In this document: one piece after another, positions 26,735-34,926 of the stretch
Layout: each line of letters starts with the position of its first letter
Numbering within the stretch: position 1 is the stretch's first letter
Assembly (NCBI RefSeq): GCF_040719265.1
Contig: NZ_JBFDAH010000023.1
Location: 1 to 64,000 of the forward strand
Source: Aliikangiella maris
Lineage (GTDB): Bacteria; Pseudomonadota; Gammaproteobacteria; Enterobacterales; Kangiellaceae
Direction: 5' to 3'
DNA: 64,000 bases
Notes under the pieces: generated by a model
What the model was told of the DNA's origin: nothing
Seen by the model: the letters and a program-made list of their open reading frames with translations, nothing else
Database searches by the model: none
Position numbers and translations under genes: made by a program

Positions 26735-27269
26735 TGGAGTTCTCCTGTTTTTCGACGTTAAAAACATCTTCTAAAGCTGATAAACAATTTGCTTTTTGAG
26801 CGTTGAAGTCTTGTAAAATTGGTTCAGTATCTGGAATATTATGAAAGTCAGGCAATTTGATTTGATCAATTTCAGGAAAACGACAAAAAGCATCGAGGTC
26901 AAAACTGTTATCCATTTTTCCTCCCGTCTCTTGATAAGACTCTATGATGCGCGTTGCATCAGTCTTCAATTTAGCCTTGGCATCAGAAGCAACTTTATTC
27001 AGATCACGATAAGCTGCACGGCAAGCTTCTACTGTTTCATTGTATTGAAGGATGACCTTGTTTGATCGCTTCTGGGTGCTTCTGTAAACATCCGCTGCAT
27101 CGTCAAAAACATCTTCTATTTTTTTAAAAATTTCTTCCTGAAAATCAAGCAACGCATCTTCTGCATCTTCAATATTTTTTGCATAAATGCCGTAATTCAA
27201 ATGGGGGTCTGAAAAAGATCTCATGCCTTTATGAAAAGCAATCGCGCTCATACAGGCCGAAGCGATCAT
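26703..27269 (-). CDS. Unknown helical (coiled-coil) island protein
   Basis: 188 residues. A short hydrophobic N terminus (MIASACMSAIAFHKG) is followed by a long predicted helical stretch rich in Glu, Asp, Lys and Ala (IEDAEDALLDFQEEIFKKIEDVFDDAADV, cut here to its flavour: heptad-like acidic helices) up to about residue 120. A Pro-containing loop and acidic tail come last. Possibly membrane-tethered. It is the first gene of the minus-strand set that continues into the vWA-like protein, with its 3' end supplying that gene's ribosome site. Eight bases separate its start from the divergent DUF3800-like gene. No family recognised. Confidence 0.6.
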   Translation of the reverse strand: MIASACMSAIAFHKGMRSFSDPHLNYGIYAKNIEDAEDALLDFQEEIFKKIEDVFDDAADVYRSTQKRSNKVILQYNETVEACRAAYRDLNKVASDAKAKLKTDATRIIESYQETGGKMDNSFDLDAFCRFPEIDQIKLPDFHNIPDTEPILQDFNAQKANCLSALEDVFNVEKQENSNEKTNEKAIA

Positions 27270-27277
27270 AAGTAATA

Positions 27278-27784
27278 ATGCTTCGGGCGAATGTCATTGA
27301 GAGTTTGGTTAAAGAATCTCTCAAAATTAAAGAACTTCCGTTCATATCAGGATTTCATGGTAAAGAATTAATTTCCAGTTTTATGGCTTTTTATCTGAGA
27401 AATCTCTATCTGTTTAAGAATTCTCGGCACATCTTTGATGAGGAAAAAAGCATTCAAGATGAAATTAAAGAGTTTGATTGGACCGAAAACGGTATCCCTA
27501 TTCAGAATTGTGAATTTGTTAAATCTAATGATTGCAAGGCCGTACAAATATCCGATGTTGTTGCAGGCTTTTTAGGGAAGTATTTTACCTATTTAAAAAA
27601 TGTAAGTGATGAACAATTGACAATCGATAAGTCGGAATTAACGAATATTCAAAAAAATACACTTGACTCCTTAAAGGAACTCATCGATATCTCCGATGAT
27701 TTATGTAGAGGATTTTTTAACACGGTTAGTAGTGAAGGTGAACAGCGAAGAAACAACTATTTTTTACATGGAGTGGAAGCCTAA
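27278..27784 (+). CDS. DUF3800-like protein, C-terminal half only
   Basis: A 168-residue frame. The segment CEFVKSNDCKAVQISDVVAG matches the conserved C-terminal motif of DUF3800 (an RNase H-like family found in mobile elements), normally preceded by an N-terminal DES(G) acidic motif that is not present here. The start ATG 27278 lies at the very border with the divergent gene, so the 5' part was probably lost. Function of the family is uncertain. Treat as partial or dead. Confidence 0.5.
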   Translation: MLRANVIESLVKESLKIKELPFISGFHGKELISSFMAFYLRNLYLFKNSRHIFDEEKSIQDEIKEFDWTENGIPIQNCEFVKSNDCKAVQISDVVAGFLGKYFTYLKNVSDEQLTIDKSELTNIQKNTLDSLKELIDISDDLCRGFFNTVSSEGEQRRNNYFLHGVEA

Positions 27785-27953
27785 AGCTAAATATCTAAAT
27801 TTGCTGATTAATTATCCCATGAGATTTAAGACCGTTTAGTGGTCTAAATTTTAAACTCACATCTCTAAATAAGACATGGCTCACATGATAAAAAACTGGA
27901 ATAGTAACATTGCGAGTATTTTAATCGTTCCACCCGCGATAAAGGAATATTTT

Positions 27954-28475
27954 ATGAGCAATGGTTACAGGTTAAGGATGCGCGATGAGTTAGAGCGCCG
28001 ATATAACGCACTTCGGGAGCAATCCATCCGTATGGCAAATCAAACCTTGAGATTGCCGAATGTCAGATTGTCTTTAGTCAACAATTCATCCTATGCAGCT
28101 TTCCAGCGTTGGCAACATCATCCAAATAGGAAAGTTAATTGGGATTGGCCTATATCATGGCATAGCTGGAAACTCAATTACCCCAAGCGATTTGAGTGTG
28201 CAACGTGGAAAGGTGATGAATTAATCGGTTTTGCGATGGGAAGACCGACATATAGAGCAACAGGGTTGCGACTGGACTATATCGAAAAATCACCTGTTGC
28301 CAGCGAACCGCACTTGGATTTAACCTATCTTGCCTTATATGCCTATGCTACGCTATTAGGGGCTACACACATTAAAATCATGCACCCCATCAATAGTGAT
28401 ATTCGAGATTATTACGAGCAAAAAGGTTTTAAGTATGACCCTAAAAGTGATAGCTGCATTCGGAGGATTATTTAA
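27954..28475 (+). CDS. GNAT-like N-acetyltransferase of mobile elements
   Basis: A 173-residue protein from ATG 27954 (AAAGGAA upstream; the frame stays open further up but without a ribosome site). It starts MSNGYRLRMRDELERRYNAL; a GNAT core follows (FECATWKGDELIGFAMGRPT, DLTYLALYAYATLLGATHIKI, and the terminal YYEQKGFKYD, the typical acceptor-side motif). Substrate unknown. It leads a three-gene cluster: its TAA overlaps the ATG of the acidic micro-gene, which in turn overlaps a basic micro-gene. Such coupling suggests a fixed product ratio. Confidence 0.7.
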   Translation: MSNGYRLRMRDELERRYNALREQSIRMANQTLRLPNVRLSLVNNSSYAAFQRWQHHPNRKVNWDWPISWHSWKLNYPKRFECATWKGDELIGFAMGRPTYRATGLRLDYIEKSPVASEPHLDLTYLALYAYATLLGATHIKIMHPINSDIRDYYEQKGFKYDPKSDSCIRRII

Positions 28476-28687
28476 TGACCGACAAGATTAAAGATTTTGA
28501 TGCGGCTTTTGATGAAAAACTTAAAAAGCTTTCAAAAGAAGAGAGAGCAGAGGCAATGCTGAAAAAGCTTGCTCAAGAAATGGAACAGAATAAGACAGAA
28601 GAGCCAGAAGGCTTGGCATCAGGCGCGACTGATAAAGACGGAAATATGATTATTGATTTGGAAGAGGATTTTGACGATGAACAATAG
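28475..28687 (+). CDS. Small acidic protein, coupled to the GNAT gene
   Basis: 70 residues, rich in Glu, Asp and Lys with an acidic tail (IIDLEEDFDDEQ); one predicted helix (about 8-38). It overlaps the GNAT stop as TAATG, with GGAGG eight bases upstream. No family recognised. Together with the basic micro-gene downstream it may serve as accessory or adaptor to the acetyltransferase, an inference from coupling only. Confidence 0.65.
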   Translation: MTDKIKDFDAAFDEKLKKLSKEERAEAMLKKLAQEMEQNKTEEPEGLASGATDKDGNMIIDLEEDFDDEQ

Positions 28688-28820
28688 ACCACTTACAGAT
28701 AAAGAAAAGCAGTTTACTGTTTTACCAAATGAAACGCCTCCAGAGCGAGCATTAGGGGTTGCCAATCAAGCGGCATCCAGAGCGCTGGCTGATATTAAAA
28801 AGACTAGAAAGAAAAAATAA
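28677..28820 (+). CDS. 47-residue basic micro-protein
   Basis: ATG 28677 lies inside the last codons of the acidic gene (overlap of 11 bp) and the frame ends at TAA 28820. The product begins MNNRPLTDKEKQFTVLPNET and ends in a Lys/Arg run (ADIKKTRKKK). It is small, basic and probably helical. The tight overlap suggests translational coupling. No family recognised. Confidence 0.55.
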   Translation: MNNRPLTDKEKQFTVLPNETPPERALGVANQAASRALADIKKTRKKK

Positions 28821-29025
28821 CACGCTGATAGTTATTCTTCTGTGGGGAAAGGTTTTTCCCCTGCTACAAATATTTCAAAAGCCCAATATTTTCCGATACC
28901 CCATTCTAACGGAGAAATCCCCGTAACGCCCTTTTCTTGAAGGCTGTTTTTTCAAAAGCATTTTTATTTGTTATTACCCCCGGAGGCTGCGCCTCATTTT
29001 AACGCATAACCTATACCTCACCCAT

Positions 29026-29086
29026 AAAAACTGACCGTCCCGTGTTGTTACTTTTGTTCCTGCCCGCGCCATGACGGTAAGTTTTT
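29026..29086 (+). other. Candidate origin of transfer (oriT)
   Basis: A 14-bp inverted repeat with one mismatch, AAAAACTGACCGTC (29026-29039) and GACGGTAAGTTTTT (29073-29086), encloses 33 bases. Within the loop TCCTGCCCG (29058-29066) matches nine bases of the RP4/IncP nic region (ATCCTG followed by CCCGG). It lies 100 bp before ardA, a gene typical of the leading region of conjugative elements. In RP4 nic lies outside the repeat, not in the loop, so this would be a variant layout. The rest of 28821-29186 holds a small GGGGAAA hairpin (28844-28861) and a GAGGC/GCCTC hairpin (28983-28995). Confidence 0.4.
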
Positions 29087-29120
29087 ACAGGCTCATTTCA
29101 GAACATGCCCATCGCTCGTG

Positions 29121-29177
29121 CCTCGCTCATCAATCGGGTTTTCAACCCTCCGGGGGATGTCAATTTTAAGAGCGAGG
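29121..29177 (+). promoter_or_regulatory. RBS-sequestering stem-loop in the ardA leader
   Basis: CCTCGCTC (29121-29128) is the exact complement of GAGCGAGG (29170-29177), which overlaps the ardA Shine-Dalgarno (GAGGAG, 29174-29179). Inside lies GGGTT-TTC-AACCC (29136-29148). If folded in mRNA the ribosome site would be hidden. Confidence 0.5.
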
Positions 29178-29186
29178 AGCGAAAAA

Positions 29187-29702
29187 ATGAGTGAAGAAAT
29201 TAGAATTTATGTGACCTGTTTAGCGGCGTATAACAACGGATATTTACACGGTGTTTGGATTGATGCGTGTGGCGCATTAGAAGACATTCAAGAACAGGTT
29301 CAACAGATGTTAAAAGATAGTCCGGTAGAGGATGCCGAGGAGTACGCAATCCATGATTACGAAGGATTTGGAGCCTATCGGTTAGAAGAATATGAGGGAT
29401 TAGAAACGGCGCATGAAGTGGCGTGTTTTATTGAAGAGCATGAGGATATCGGCGCGGAACTTCTTAATCATACTGGCGGTGATTTTGATGAAGCAAGGCG
29501 ATTAATTGAAGAATGTTATCACGGTTGTTATTCATCACTGGCAGATTATGCGCAGGAATTTACTGAAAGCTCTATGAGTGTTCCAAAGTCGTTAGAGTTT
29601 TATATCGACTATAAAAAAATGGGACGGGATTGGGATATGAGTGGCGATATTTTTACCATCGAAACGGGTCATGATGAGGTTCATGTTTTTAGTAATTATT
29701 AA
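29187..29702 (+). CDS. ardA: ArdA antirestriction protein (DNA mimic)
   Basis: 171 residues, strongly acidic. The N terminus EIRIYVTCLAAYNNGYLHGVWIDA is diagnostic. The central (A)YAIHDYEGFGAYRLEEYEGL and GGDFDEARRLIEECYHGCYSSL follow the family. ArdA mimics B-form DNA and inhibits type I restriction enzymes when a mobile element enters a new host. ATG 29187 has GAGGAG eight bases upstream; the open frame extends further 5' without a ribosome site. It stands behind a candidate oriT and a structured leader and ends in a clear terminator. Confidence 0.95.
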   Translation: MSEEIRIYVTCLAAYNNGYLHGVWIDACGALEDIQEQVQQMLKDSPVEDAEEYAIHDYEGFGAYRLEEYEGLETAHEVACFIEEHEDIGAELLNHTGGDFDEARRLIEECYHGCYSSLADYAQEFTESSMSVPKSLEFYIDYKKMGRDWDMSGDIFTIETGHDEVHVFSNY

Positions 29703-29717
29703 AACAAAAACAAGATA

Positions 29718-29749
29718 AGCCGCCGAGATTTTCCGGTGGCTTTCTTTTA
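29718..29749 (+). terminator. Intrinsic terminator after ardA
   Basis: AGCCGCCG (29718-29725) with CGGTGGCT (29734-29741), 8 bp including one G-T pair, eight-base loop, then TTCTTTT. Confidence 0.85.
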
Positions 29750-29818
29750 TGGCTGCAAAAAATTTGCTGCCGAAGTAAGGCGTTTCGGCGGCGATAAGCG
29801 AAACGCCCCAGACAGTTA

Positions 29819-30085
29819 TTATTTTTCCATATCAGCCAAGTCGATAATTTCATCACTAAGACTAAATACCCCTTTATCAAAGGCCGCCTTTTCTGCTTTT
29901 TCTCTCAAGGATTTCTGATACAGTCTTAGATACATCAAATCATTACTTGCAATCGGCCCGACTTCACTATCATCGTCGTCTTCATTATCTGAGATTATTT
30001 TTAGTAGCTCTTTTTCCCGAGAGGCAAGAGAATGCCATATCAAATTGAAATGTTGTTCATTTATATCGGTATTAAATTCACGCAT
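29819..30085 (-). CDS. Unknown small acidic protein
   Basis: 88 residues from ATG 30085, chosen because AAGGCGG stands just upstream; an in-frame GTG at 30163 would add 26 basic residues. The sequence is helical, with an Asp/Glu cluster (SDNEDDDDSEVG) near the middle and an acidic C terminus. It ends 70 bp from the ardA terminator and is convergent with ardA. No family recognised; last gene of the island. Confidence 0.5.
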   Translation of the reverse strand: MREFNTDINEQHFNLIWHSLASREKELLKIISDNEDDDDSEVGPIASNDLMYLRLYQKSLREKAEKAAFDKGVFSLSDEIIDLADMEK

Positions 30086-30484
30086 ATTTACCGCCTTATG
30101 CTTTTTTCTTAAACGATTTCTTGCAGTGTATAGCGACTTTTTCAAGTAGTCCAATATACTCACTGAGTAACATATTTCTGCTAGGAGCCAAAATAATGTG
30201 AACTGGCTATCGTTCTATTGGCTGTTTTTTGTTACGCAAAAATTGTAACTATCCCCTAAAATGCCGCCTCTCTGGTTCGAGACATCTCCCGAACCGGGCA
30301 CCATAATTCAATGTGCAGCGCATTGTTTTAAAGATGTTTATTTTCCAACTCAGTATTCTAATTGAATATACGCCCTTCAATAGTCCATACTATTTCAACT
30401 AATTTGCCTAGATGAAAACTCTCACCTGTCTATTTTTAATCTACGGCGAAAAAATTAAGCTTGTGTAAGTGCTGCGCCATAAAA
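30086..30484. other. Gene-free island border
   Basis: This 399-bp stretch contains the att-like tRNA 3' sequence (30273-30304) and the upstream part of an open frame without a ribosome site. Beyond 30304 it looks like ordinary intergenic DNA 3' to the serine protease gene. Confidence 0.5.
30273..30304 (+). other. Candidate att site, tRNA-Leu 3'-end-like
   Basis: GGTTCGAG and TCTCC followed by GGGCACCAT reproduce, with a short insertion, the T arm and acceptor end of the tRNA-Leu at 23966-24052. Its arms do not pair as a tRNA T stem, so it is not a tRNA gene. GGTTCG and CGAACC also form a 6-bp hairpin. Confidence 0.4.
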
Positions 30485-31282
30485 CTATCCATCACCCGCG
30501 ATGACCTCATCAATCCACGAGTTAAAAGCTGAAACTCGGCAGAGCACTGAAACACTGTTATAAACGCCACCTTTAAAGTTTTTTAAATCACCTTGATAAT
30601 CTCTAAAACTTTGAATACCAATCAGATATTGCTTGCCATGCTCTTCAATAATAGTTGGCCCACCACTGTCTCCAGATCCATGAATCCCTTCTAGCGGTAA
30701 TCCTTTTTCAGGTTCTTCAAATCGCATGGTTAAGTGATGTTTAGTGACGGTTTCAATTTGATTATTAAAAAAGTTAAGCGGGCGGTGCATTTTCGTTTCA
30801 ATCTGTTCACCGATAATACCTGTTCCTGTTGCGCCTTTACCATAAGTGGTTGTAATTTTTCCTTGCTCTTGATGAGCATAATAACGAGCGATCGGTTTTA
30901 AATGTTTTACAGGCTTGCTCAATTTAATTAATACTAGATCAATACGGCCATACAAAAAATTCATTAATGGTTTAGCATCTCCGGTAAATGCTTTTTCGGG
31001 TTGCTTTTTAAAGTCGGGGTGAAAAATGACTTTTTCAATTTGATTATCAACGCCTTGTATCGATATTTGTTTCCCTTCATAACCATCGTAATAAATCACA
31101 TGACCCGCGCTTAATAACCATTGCGGAGAGATAAGAACTGCCGAGCCCTCATGTGGCATATCTATGAGAAAATCAGGAGGAGATTTCAATGCATAAGATT
31201 CAGCAGAAATATCATGTCGTTTGACCACAGCTTGAGTGGCAAGCACAAACATACTAAACAAAAGACATATTAATTTTTTCAT
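30485..31282 (-). CDS. Secreted trypsin-like serine protease (S1 family)
   Basis: 265 residues with a signal peptide (MKKLICLLFSMFVLATQA). The chymotrypsin-fold triad is visible: His in WLLSAGHV, Asp in GRIDLVLIKL, Ser in GSGDSGGPTI. EHGKQYLIGIQSF follows the active-site Ser. There is no propeptide-like extension and only one cysteine near the C terminus, so disulfides are not expected. Probably a periplasmic or exported protease. Single gene, separated from OsmC by 65 bp. Confidence 0.88.
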   Translation of the reverse strand: MKKLICLLFSMFVLATQAVVKRHDISAESYALKSPPDFLIDMPHEGSAVLISPQWLLSAGHVIYYDGYEGKQISIQGVDNQIEKVIFHPDFKKQPEKAFTGDAKPLMNFLYGRIDLVLIKLSKPVKHLKPIARYYAHQEQGKITTTYGKGATGTGIIGEQIETKMHRPLNFFNNQIETVTKHHLTMRFEEPEKGLPLEGIHGSGDSGGPTIIEEHGKQYLIGIQSFRDYQGDLKNFKGGVYNSVSVLCRVSAFNSWIDEVIAGDG

Positions 31283-31347
31283 TGATTACAGCTCATATCA
31301 TAATTGTGTTGGTAATAATTATTCATAGTAAAAACATAAATATCTTT

Positions 31348-31815
31348 TTATAGTACTATTTCAGTAATCACTTTTGTTTTTACTGAATTAGCTATAAAGC
31401 ATTGTTCGTGTGCTTGATGATGGATTTTTTCAAGCAAAGCCAACGTTGGCTGATTTTCACCTGAAAATTTAACATATGGTTTAAGTATAACTTTGGTCAT
31501 TACAATTTTACCCTCCTTGTTTTTTTCCATAATACCGACTGCATTATCTTCATATTTATCAACGACAAACTTTTTTTTCGCTGCTATTGATAAAAAGAAT
31601 AACATATGACAGCTTGATAATGATGCAATAAAAGCCTCTTCAGGATCAATATTTTGGGGTATAGAAAAAGGTAAAGGAACAACATGCGGAGAAGATGATG
31701 CCTGAATAACCGCCCCACCATCAAAAAACCATTGATGACCTCGACTATATTGATTATCGATATAATTTTCATCAGGGCTTCTTGCCCAAGCTACTTTGGC
31801 AAAATATTCTGACAT
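31348..31815 (-). CDS. OsmC family peroxiredoxin
   Basis: 155 residues from ATG 31815 (AAAGGCG ribosome site; an in-frame TTG five codons earlier is unlikely). The OsmC/Ohr fold has the two reactive cysteines in SLSSCHMLFFLS and HEQCFIANSV. It resembles the OsmC-like subgroup with N-terminal YFAKVAWARSPDENYIDNQYSRGH. Such proteins reduce organic hydroperoxides. Local peers in oxidant defence are Tpx at 34927 and Grx at 5475. Confidence 0.9.
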   Translation of the reverse strand: MSEYFAKVAWARSPDENYIDNQYSRGHQWFFDGGAVIQASSSPHVVPLPFSIPQNIDPEEAFIASLSSCHMLFFLSIAAKKKFVVDKYEDNAVGIMEKNKEGKIVMTKVILKPYVKFSGENQPTLALLEKIHHQAHEQCFIANSVKTKVITEIVL

Positions 31816-31942
31816 TCTAACGCCTTTCAATTACTTAGCTTTTATTAAGAGATGCCAAAATTTATCATGCCAAGTAATAAGGAGCAATTAGTCATGTTAC
31901 TTTTTAGTCTTTATCAACAATTATTTTCTAATTGATGGTGAA

Positions 31943-34588
31943 TCAATCAAAGTCTTTACAAATATTTAATTCAAAATAAAAGGTCGCTCCCTTTCCTGGC
32001 TTACTAACAAATCCAATCTTACCATTATGTTTTTCAACAATTGTTTTGGTAATTGCTAACCCAAGACCCGTTCCACCAACACGCCGAGTATCAGAAGAGT
32101 CTGCTTGAGTAAATTTATCAAAAACTCGGCTTTGAAATTCTAATGGGATACCTGGACCTTGGTCGGTAATGGAGACTCTGACTTTATCGTTTATTTTTTC
32201 TAGTGCAACAATAACTGACGCTTTTTGAGGAGAATATTTAATCGCATTTGAAAACAGATTAGATAATACCTGATTTAAGCGCATTTCATCACCTTTCACA
32301 ATAATCCGATTATCAGGTAAATATTGCCATTGAAATAATACTTCATATTTATCCGCAAATCCTTGGTTAGCCGAGATAGACTTATTGACCAAGTCATTCA
32401 GGTCGATTAACTCTAAACTAAGTGATAAATCTGTCGAATGAATTTTGTTAATATCTAACAATTCATTAATTAAGGATTCCAATCGTTCACTATTTTGATA
32501 AGCAATTTTTAAGACATTTTCAATTTTCTCCGACACTTCACCCAAAATACCACCAGTGACCAGCCCCAAGGTTCCTTTAATAGATGTCAAAGGAGTACGT
32601 AATTCGTGACTGACAGTCGAAATAAACTCATCTTTCATTCGATTAATTTTAGTTCTTTCTGTCAAATCGTGAATGACCAAGGTATAAAGTGTTTTGTCTT
32701 CCAGCACTAGGCGGCTAACCGCTAGCTCAATTGGTATTTCTTTTTGCGAATAACTAATTGCTGTTAGGTCTCTTCGACTTTCAGTAATACGACCCAATGG
32801 AGAGGCATGTATGTTTTCACTATCTTGTGAAAAGAAATCAGGAATAATTAATATAATTGACTTACCAATGACATGCTCAAAGCGATAGCCAAATAAAACT
32901 TCACCAGCGGCATTGATTGATTCGATATTTCCCTCTTCATCAGTGGTAATAATTGTTTCAAGAACTGTCGATAAAATACCGCGCAATTCGGCCGTTCGGC
33001 GTTCAACAATTTTTTCTGTTTGATAAGAGCGCCCAGTCATCGCCAATAAAAATCCGCCAAACACGCTACTGATAAAAAGTCCTACGGCTAATATTGACCA
33101 CGATCGCCAGGTTTGGTGGGTTGTTAGATATTTAGCAGAAGGTTCAAATTTTAAATACCATTCACGACCACCGATTTTAATATTATTTTCCCACTTTAGT
33201 GGCGAATCTTGCTCGGCATCTGGCGGCCCATAAAACTGTTGCGCGGGCTTTGTGTGTCGATCATAAATTCGTAAAATAAAATTTTCTCGCAACTCACTTG
33301 AAATCACTTGTTCAACAATATTACTGACTTTAAAGACACCTACGGCAAAGCCAACAATGTTTTTACGACGATCCTCAACCGACAATTGAATACCTTTATA
33401 CACTGGATAAAATAATAAAAACCCAGCTTGCTCTTCATTTTCCTGCACCAAAATGATTTTTTCAGTAGCGACAGGTTTTCCTGTATCTCTTGCCTTTTCT
33501 AATGCCACTTTACGCTTTGGGTTTGAAGCCACATCGAATCCAAATGCCTTTTGATTACCTAAAAAGGGTTCAAGATAGCGCACAACAACATACGCTTCGC
33601 GAGCATCTGCCACCACTAAGTTACCACCACTATCGCGTTGCATAATATTAAAATCAGCTAATCCACTTGCTCTTACATCAGCGACGAATTGATCACGATT
33701 TTCTAGAGTGACAATTGGATTCCAGCCTAACCCTTGAAATCCCGCTTTCGTTACCAAACTATTAGCAACAAATGAACGAAATTCATCTTGGGTTACCTCG
33801 ACAGAGCTTACAAAAAATCGTTCAATTGACTCGACCACTTCGAGATAGCGGCTGAATTGGACGCTTAGCTTTTCAGATGCCGCTTGCGCAACTTCACGAA
33901 ATTCAAGACGGGCCTGGGCTTGTTCAATTCGACTAAGTAATATAAATAAAAACAAAATGACGGTAACCATAATAACCATAGGTACACCAAGCGAGTATCG
34001 GCGTTTCCACCATAGTTGTCGTGGTTGCGAAAAGAAAATAAATATAATTGGTAAGGTGATCAATACCCCAATGGCATCACCAACCCACCAGATAAACCAG
34101 CTAAAAGCAAAGTGTGCTGTTGGAATAATCCCAGATAACCATAACCCAGTGGTCCCAAAACTGGCATTGATTAAACAAGCAATCGGCCCACCTATAACCA
34201 GCGTTAAAAAAATAGCTTGTTCTTTTGCCAATGGATAAACTTCGCCAACAAATCGCCGAATCAACCAGCTACCAACTAGTGCTTGCATCACCGCCCCTGT
34301 GGCAGCACACACCGATACTGCAAAGCTCGGCAGCGATAATGGTGCCTGCTCTAGTCCAATCCATAAATTCAAGGTGAGCGAACCCAGAAAAATCCCGGCC
34401 CAGACCCGATTCCCCCACAAAAGCAGTGCTGCCAGAGCAATGCCTGCCGGAGGGAAAATAGCGGTCGCATAACCCGGCGGTATAGCCAGCAGCAACGCTA
34501 ATCGACCAATAATGGCGTAGCCTAGACTCAATACCAGAATAATTGCAGTAGTTGAAAATCGAGTTGTGATGACTGCATGGCTATTCAT
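31943..34588 (-). CDS. MASE1-CHASE-PAS sensor histidine kinase
   Basis: 881 residues. An N-terminal MASE1 membrane domain (about eight helices, residues 10-215) leads into a periplasmic CHASE domain (about 240-480; SSVEVTQDEFRSFVANSLV, GFQGLGWNPIV) and another helix. PAS (about 540-640) is followed by HisKA with phospho-acceptor STVSHELRTPLTSIKG and HATPase_c with N-box LFSNAIKY and G-boxes DQGPGIP, GGTGLGLAI. There is no receiver domain and no response regulator gene nearby, so the partner is elsewhere. Ligand unknown. It belongs with the propeller receptor to a rich signalling repertoire. Confidence 0.92.
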   Translation of the reverse strand: MNSHAVITTRFSTTAIILVLSLGYAIIGRLALLLAIPPGYATAIFPPAGIALAALLLWGNRVWAGIFLGSLTLNLWIGLEQAPLSLPSFAVSVCAATGAVMQALVGSWLIRRFVGEVYPLAKEQAIFLTLVIGGPIACLINASFGTTGLWLSGIIPTAHFAFSWFIWWVGDAIGVLITLPIIFIFFSQPRQLWWKRRYSLGVPMVIMVTVILFLFILLSRIEQAQARLEFREVAQAASEKLSVQFSRYLEVVESIERFFVSSVEVTQDEFRSFVANSLVTKAGFQGLGWNPIVTLENRDQFVADVRASGLADFNIMQRDSGGNLVVADAREAYVVVRYLEPFLGNQKAFGFDVASNPKRKVALEKARDTGKPVATEKIILVQENEEQAGFLLFYPVYKGIQLSVEDRRKNIVGFAVGVFKVSNIVEQVISSELRENFILRIYDRHTKPAQQFYGPPDAEQDSPLKWENNIKIGGREWYLKFEPSAKYLTTHQTWRSWSILAVGLFISSVFGGFLLAMTGRSYQTEKIVERRTAELRGILSTVLETIITTDEEGNIESINAAGEVLFGYRFEHVIGKSIILIIPDFFSQDSENIHASPLGRITESRRDLTAISYSQKEIPIELAVSRLVLEDKTLYTLVIHDLTERTKINRMKDEFISTVSHELRTPLTSIKGTLGLVTGGILGEVSEKIENVLKIAYQNSERLESLINELLDINKIHSTDLSLSLELIDLNDLVNKSISANQGFADKYEVLFQWQYLPDNRIIVKGDEMRLNQVLSNLFSNAIKYSPQKASVIVALEKINDKVRVSITDQGPGIPLEFQSRVFDKFTQADSSDTRRVGGTGLGLAITKTIVEKHNGKIGFVSKPGKGATFYFELNICKDFD

Positions 34589-34926
34589 ATTTATTTTAAT
34601 GTTTTAGATGTATAAGAATGATTTAATAATCAACAGATTAGTCAACAAAAATTTTTAGCCCACATTAAGTGTAGTCAGTTTTAAACGTCTTTTCAGATAG
34701 AATTCAATGAAGAAAAAAAGTGTAATCGAAAGCCACAAGGGAACGATTACCGATAACCATCTATCGATTAAATTTCATTTTGAGATTTAAATTAAATAAG
34801 ATTTAAGTGTGCGGTCTATAAAGAGGAGACGGTATAGGCTGATAAAACCACAGAATAATAGCAAAGCTTTAATAGCGATCAGACTCGCCATTAAAGCTTT
34901 GCAAAAATGTTATCTCAATACTTTAA
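34589..34926. other. Intergenic stretch between tpx and the histidine kinase
   Basis: 338 bp holding the tpx terminator (34861-34902) and, presumably, the kinase promoter. I see no RNA gene or open frame worth calling. Confidence 0.5.
34861..34902 (-). terminator. Long-stem terminator after tpx
   Basis: GCAAAGCTTTAAT-GCG pairs with its complement (34861-34877 with 34886-34902) with one mismatch. The minus-strand continuation TATTATTCTG is only moderately U-rich. Confidence 0.6.

Larger units (their letters stand above)
24053..30304. mobile_element. Accessory island at tRNA-Leu (mobilizable or decayed integrative element)
   Basis: The 6.2-kb stretch directly behind the tRNA carries a coupling-protein fragment, a candidate oriT, ardA, and several unknown genes with no housekeeping member. 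GGGCACCAT of the tRNA 3' end (24045-24053) recurs at 30296-30304, and GGTTC-AG and TCTCC of the T arm also recur just before it (30275-30289), suggesting a diverged att copy. No integrase or relaxase gene is visible in these bases, so movement would need helpers. The right border is tentative. Confidence 0.6.

Noticed and set aside
27954..28820. Toxin-antitoxin system of the GNAT (TacT) type
   Set aside because: The TacA-like antitoxin should precede the GNAT gene and show a ribbon-helix-helix start; here the small acidic gene follows and shows none.
30270..30304. Second tRNA gene ending in CCA
   Set aside because: The putative T stem does not pair and no complementary acceptor 5' strand lies upstream; better read as an att-like fragment.
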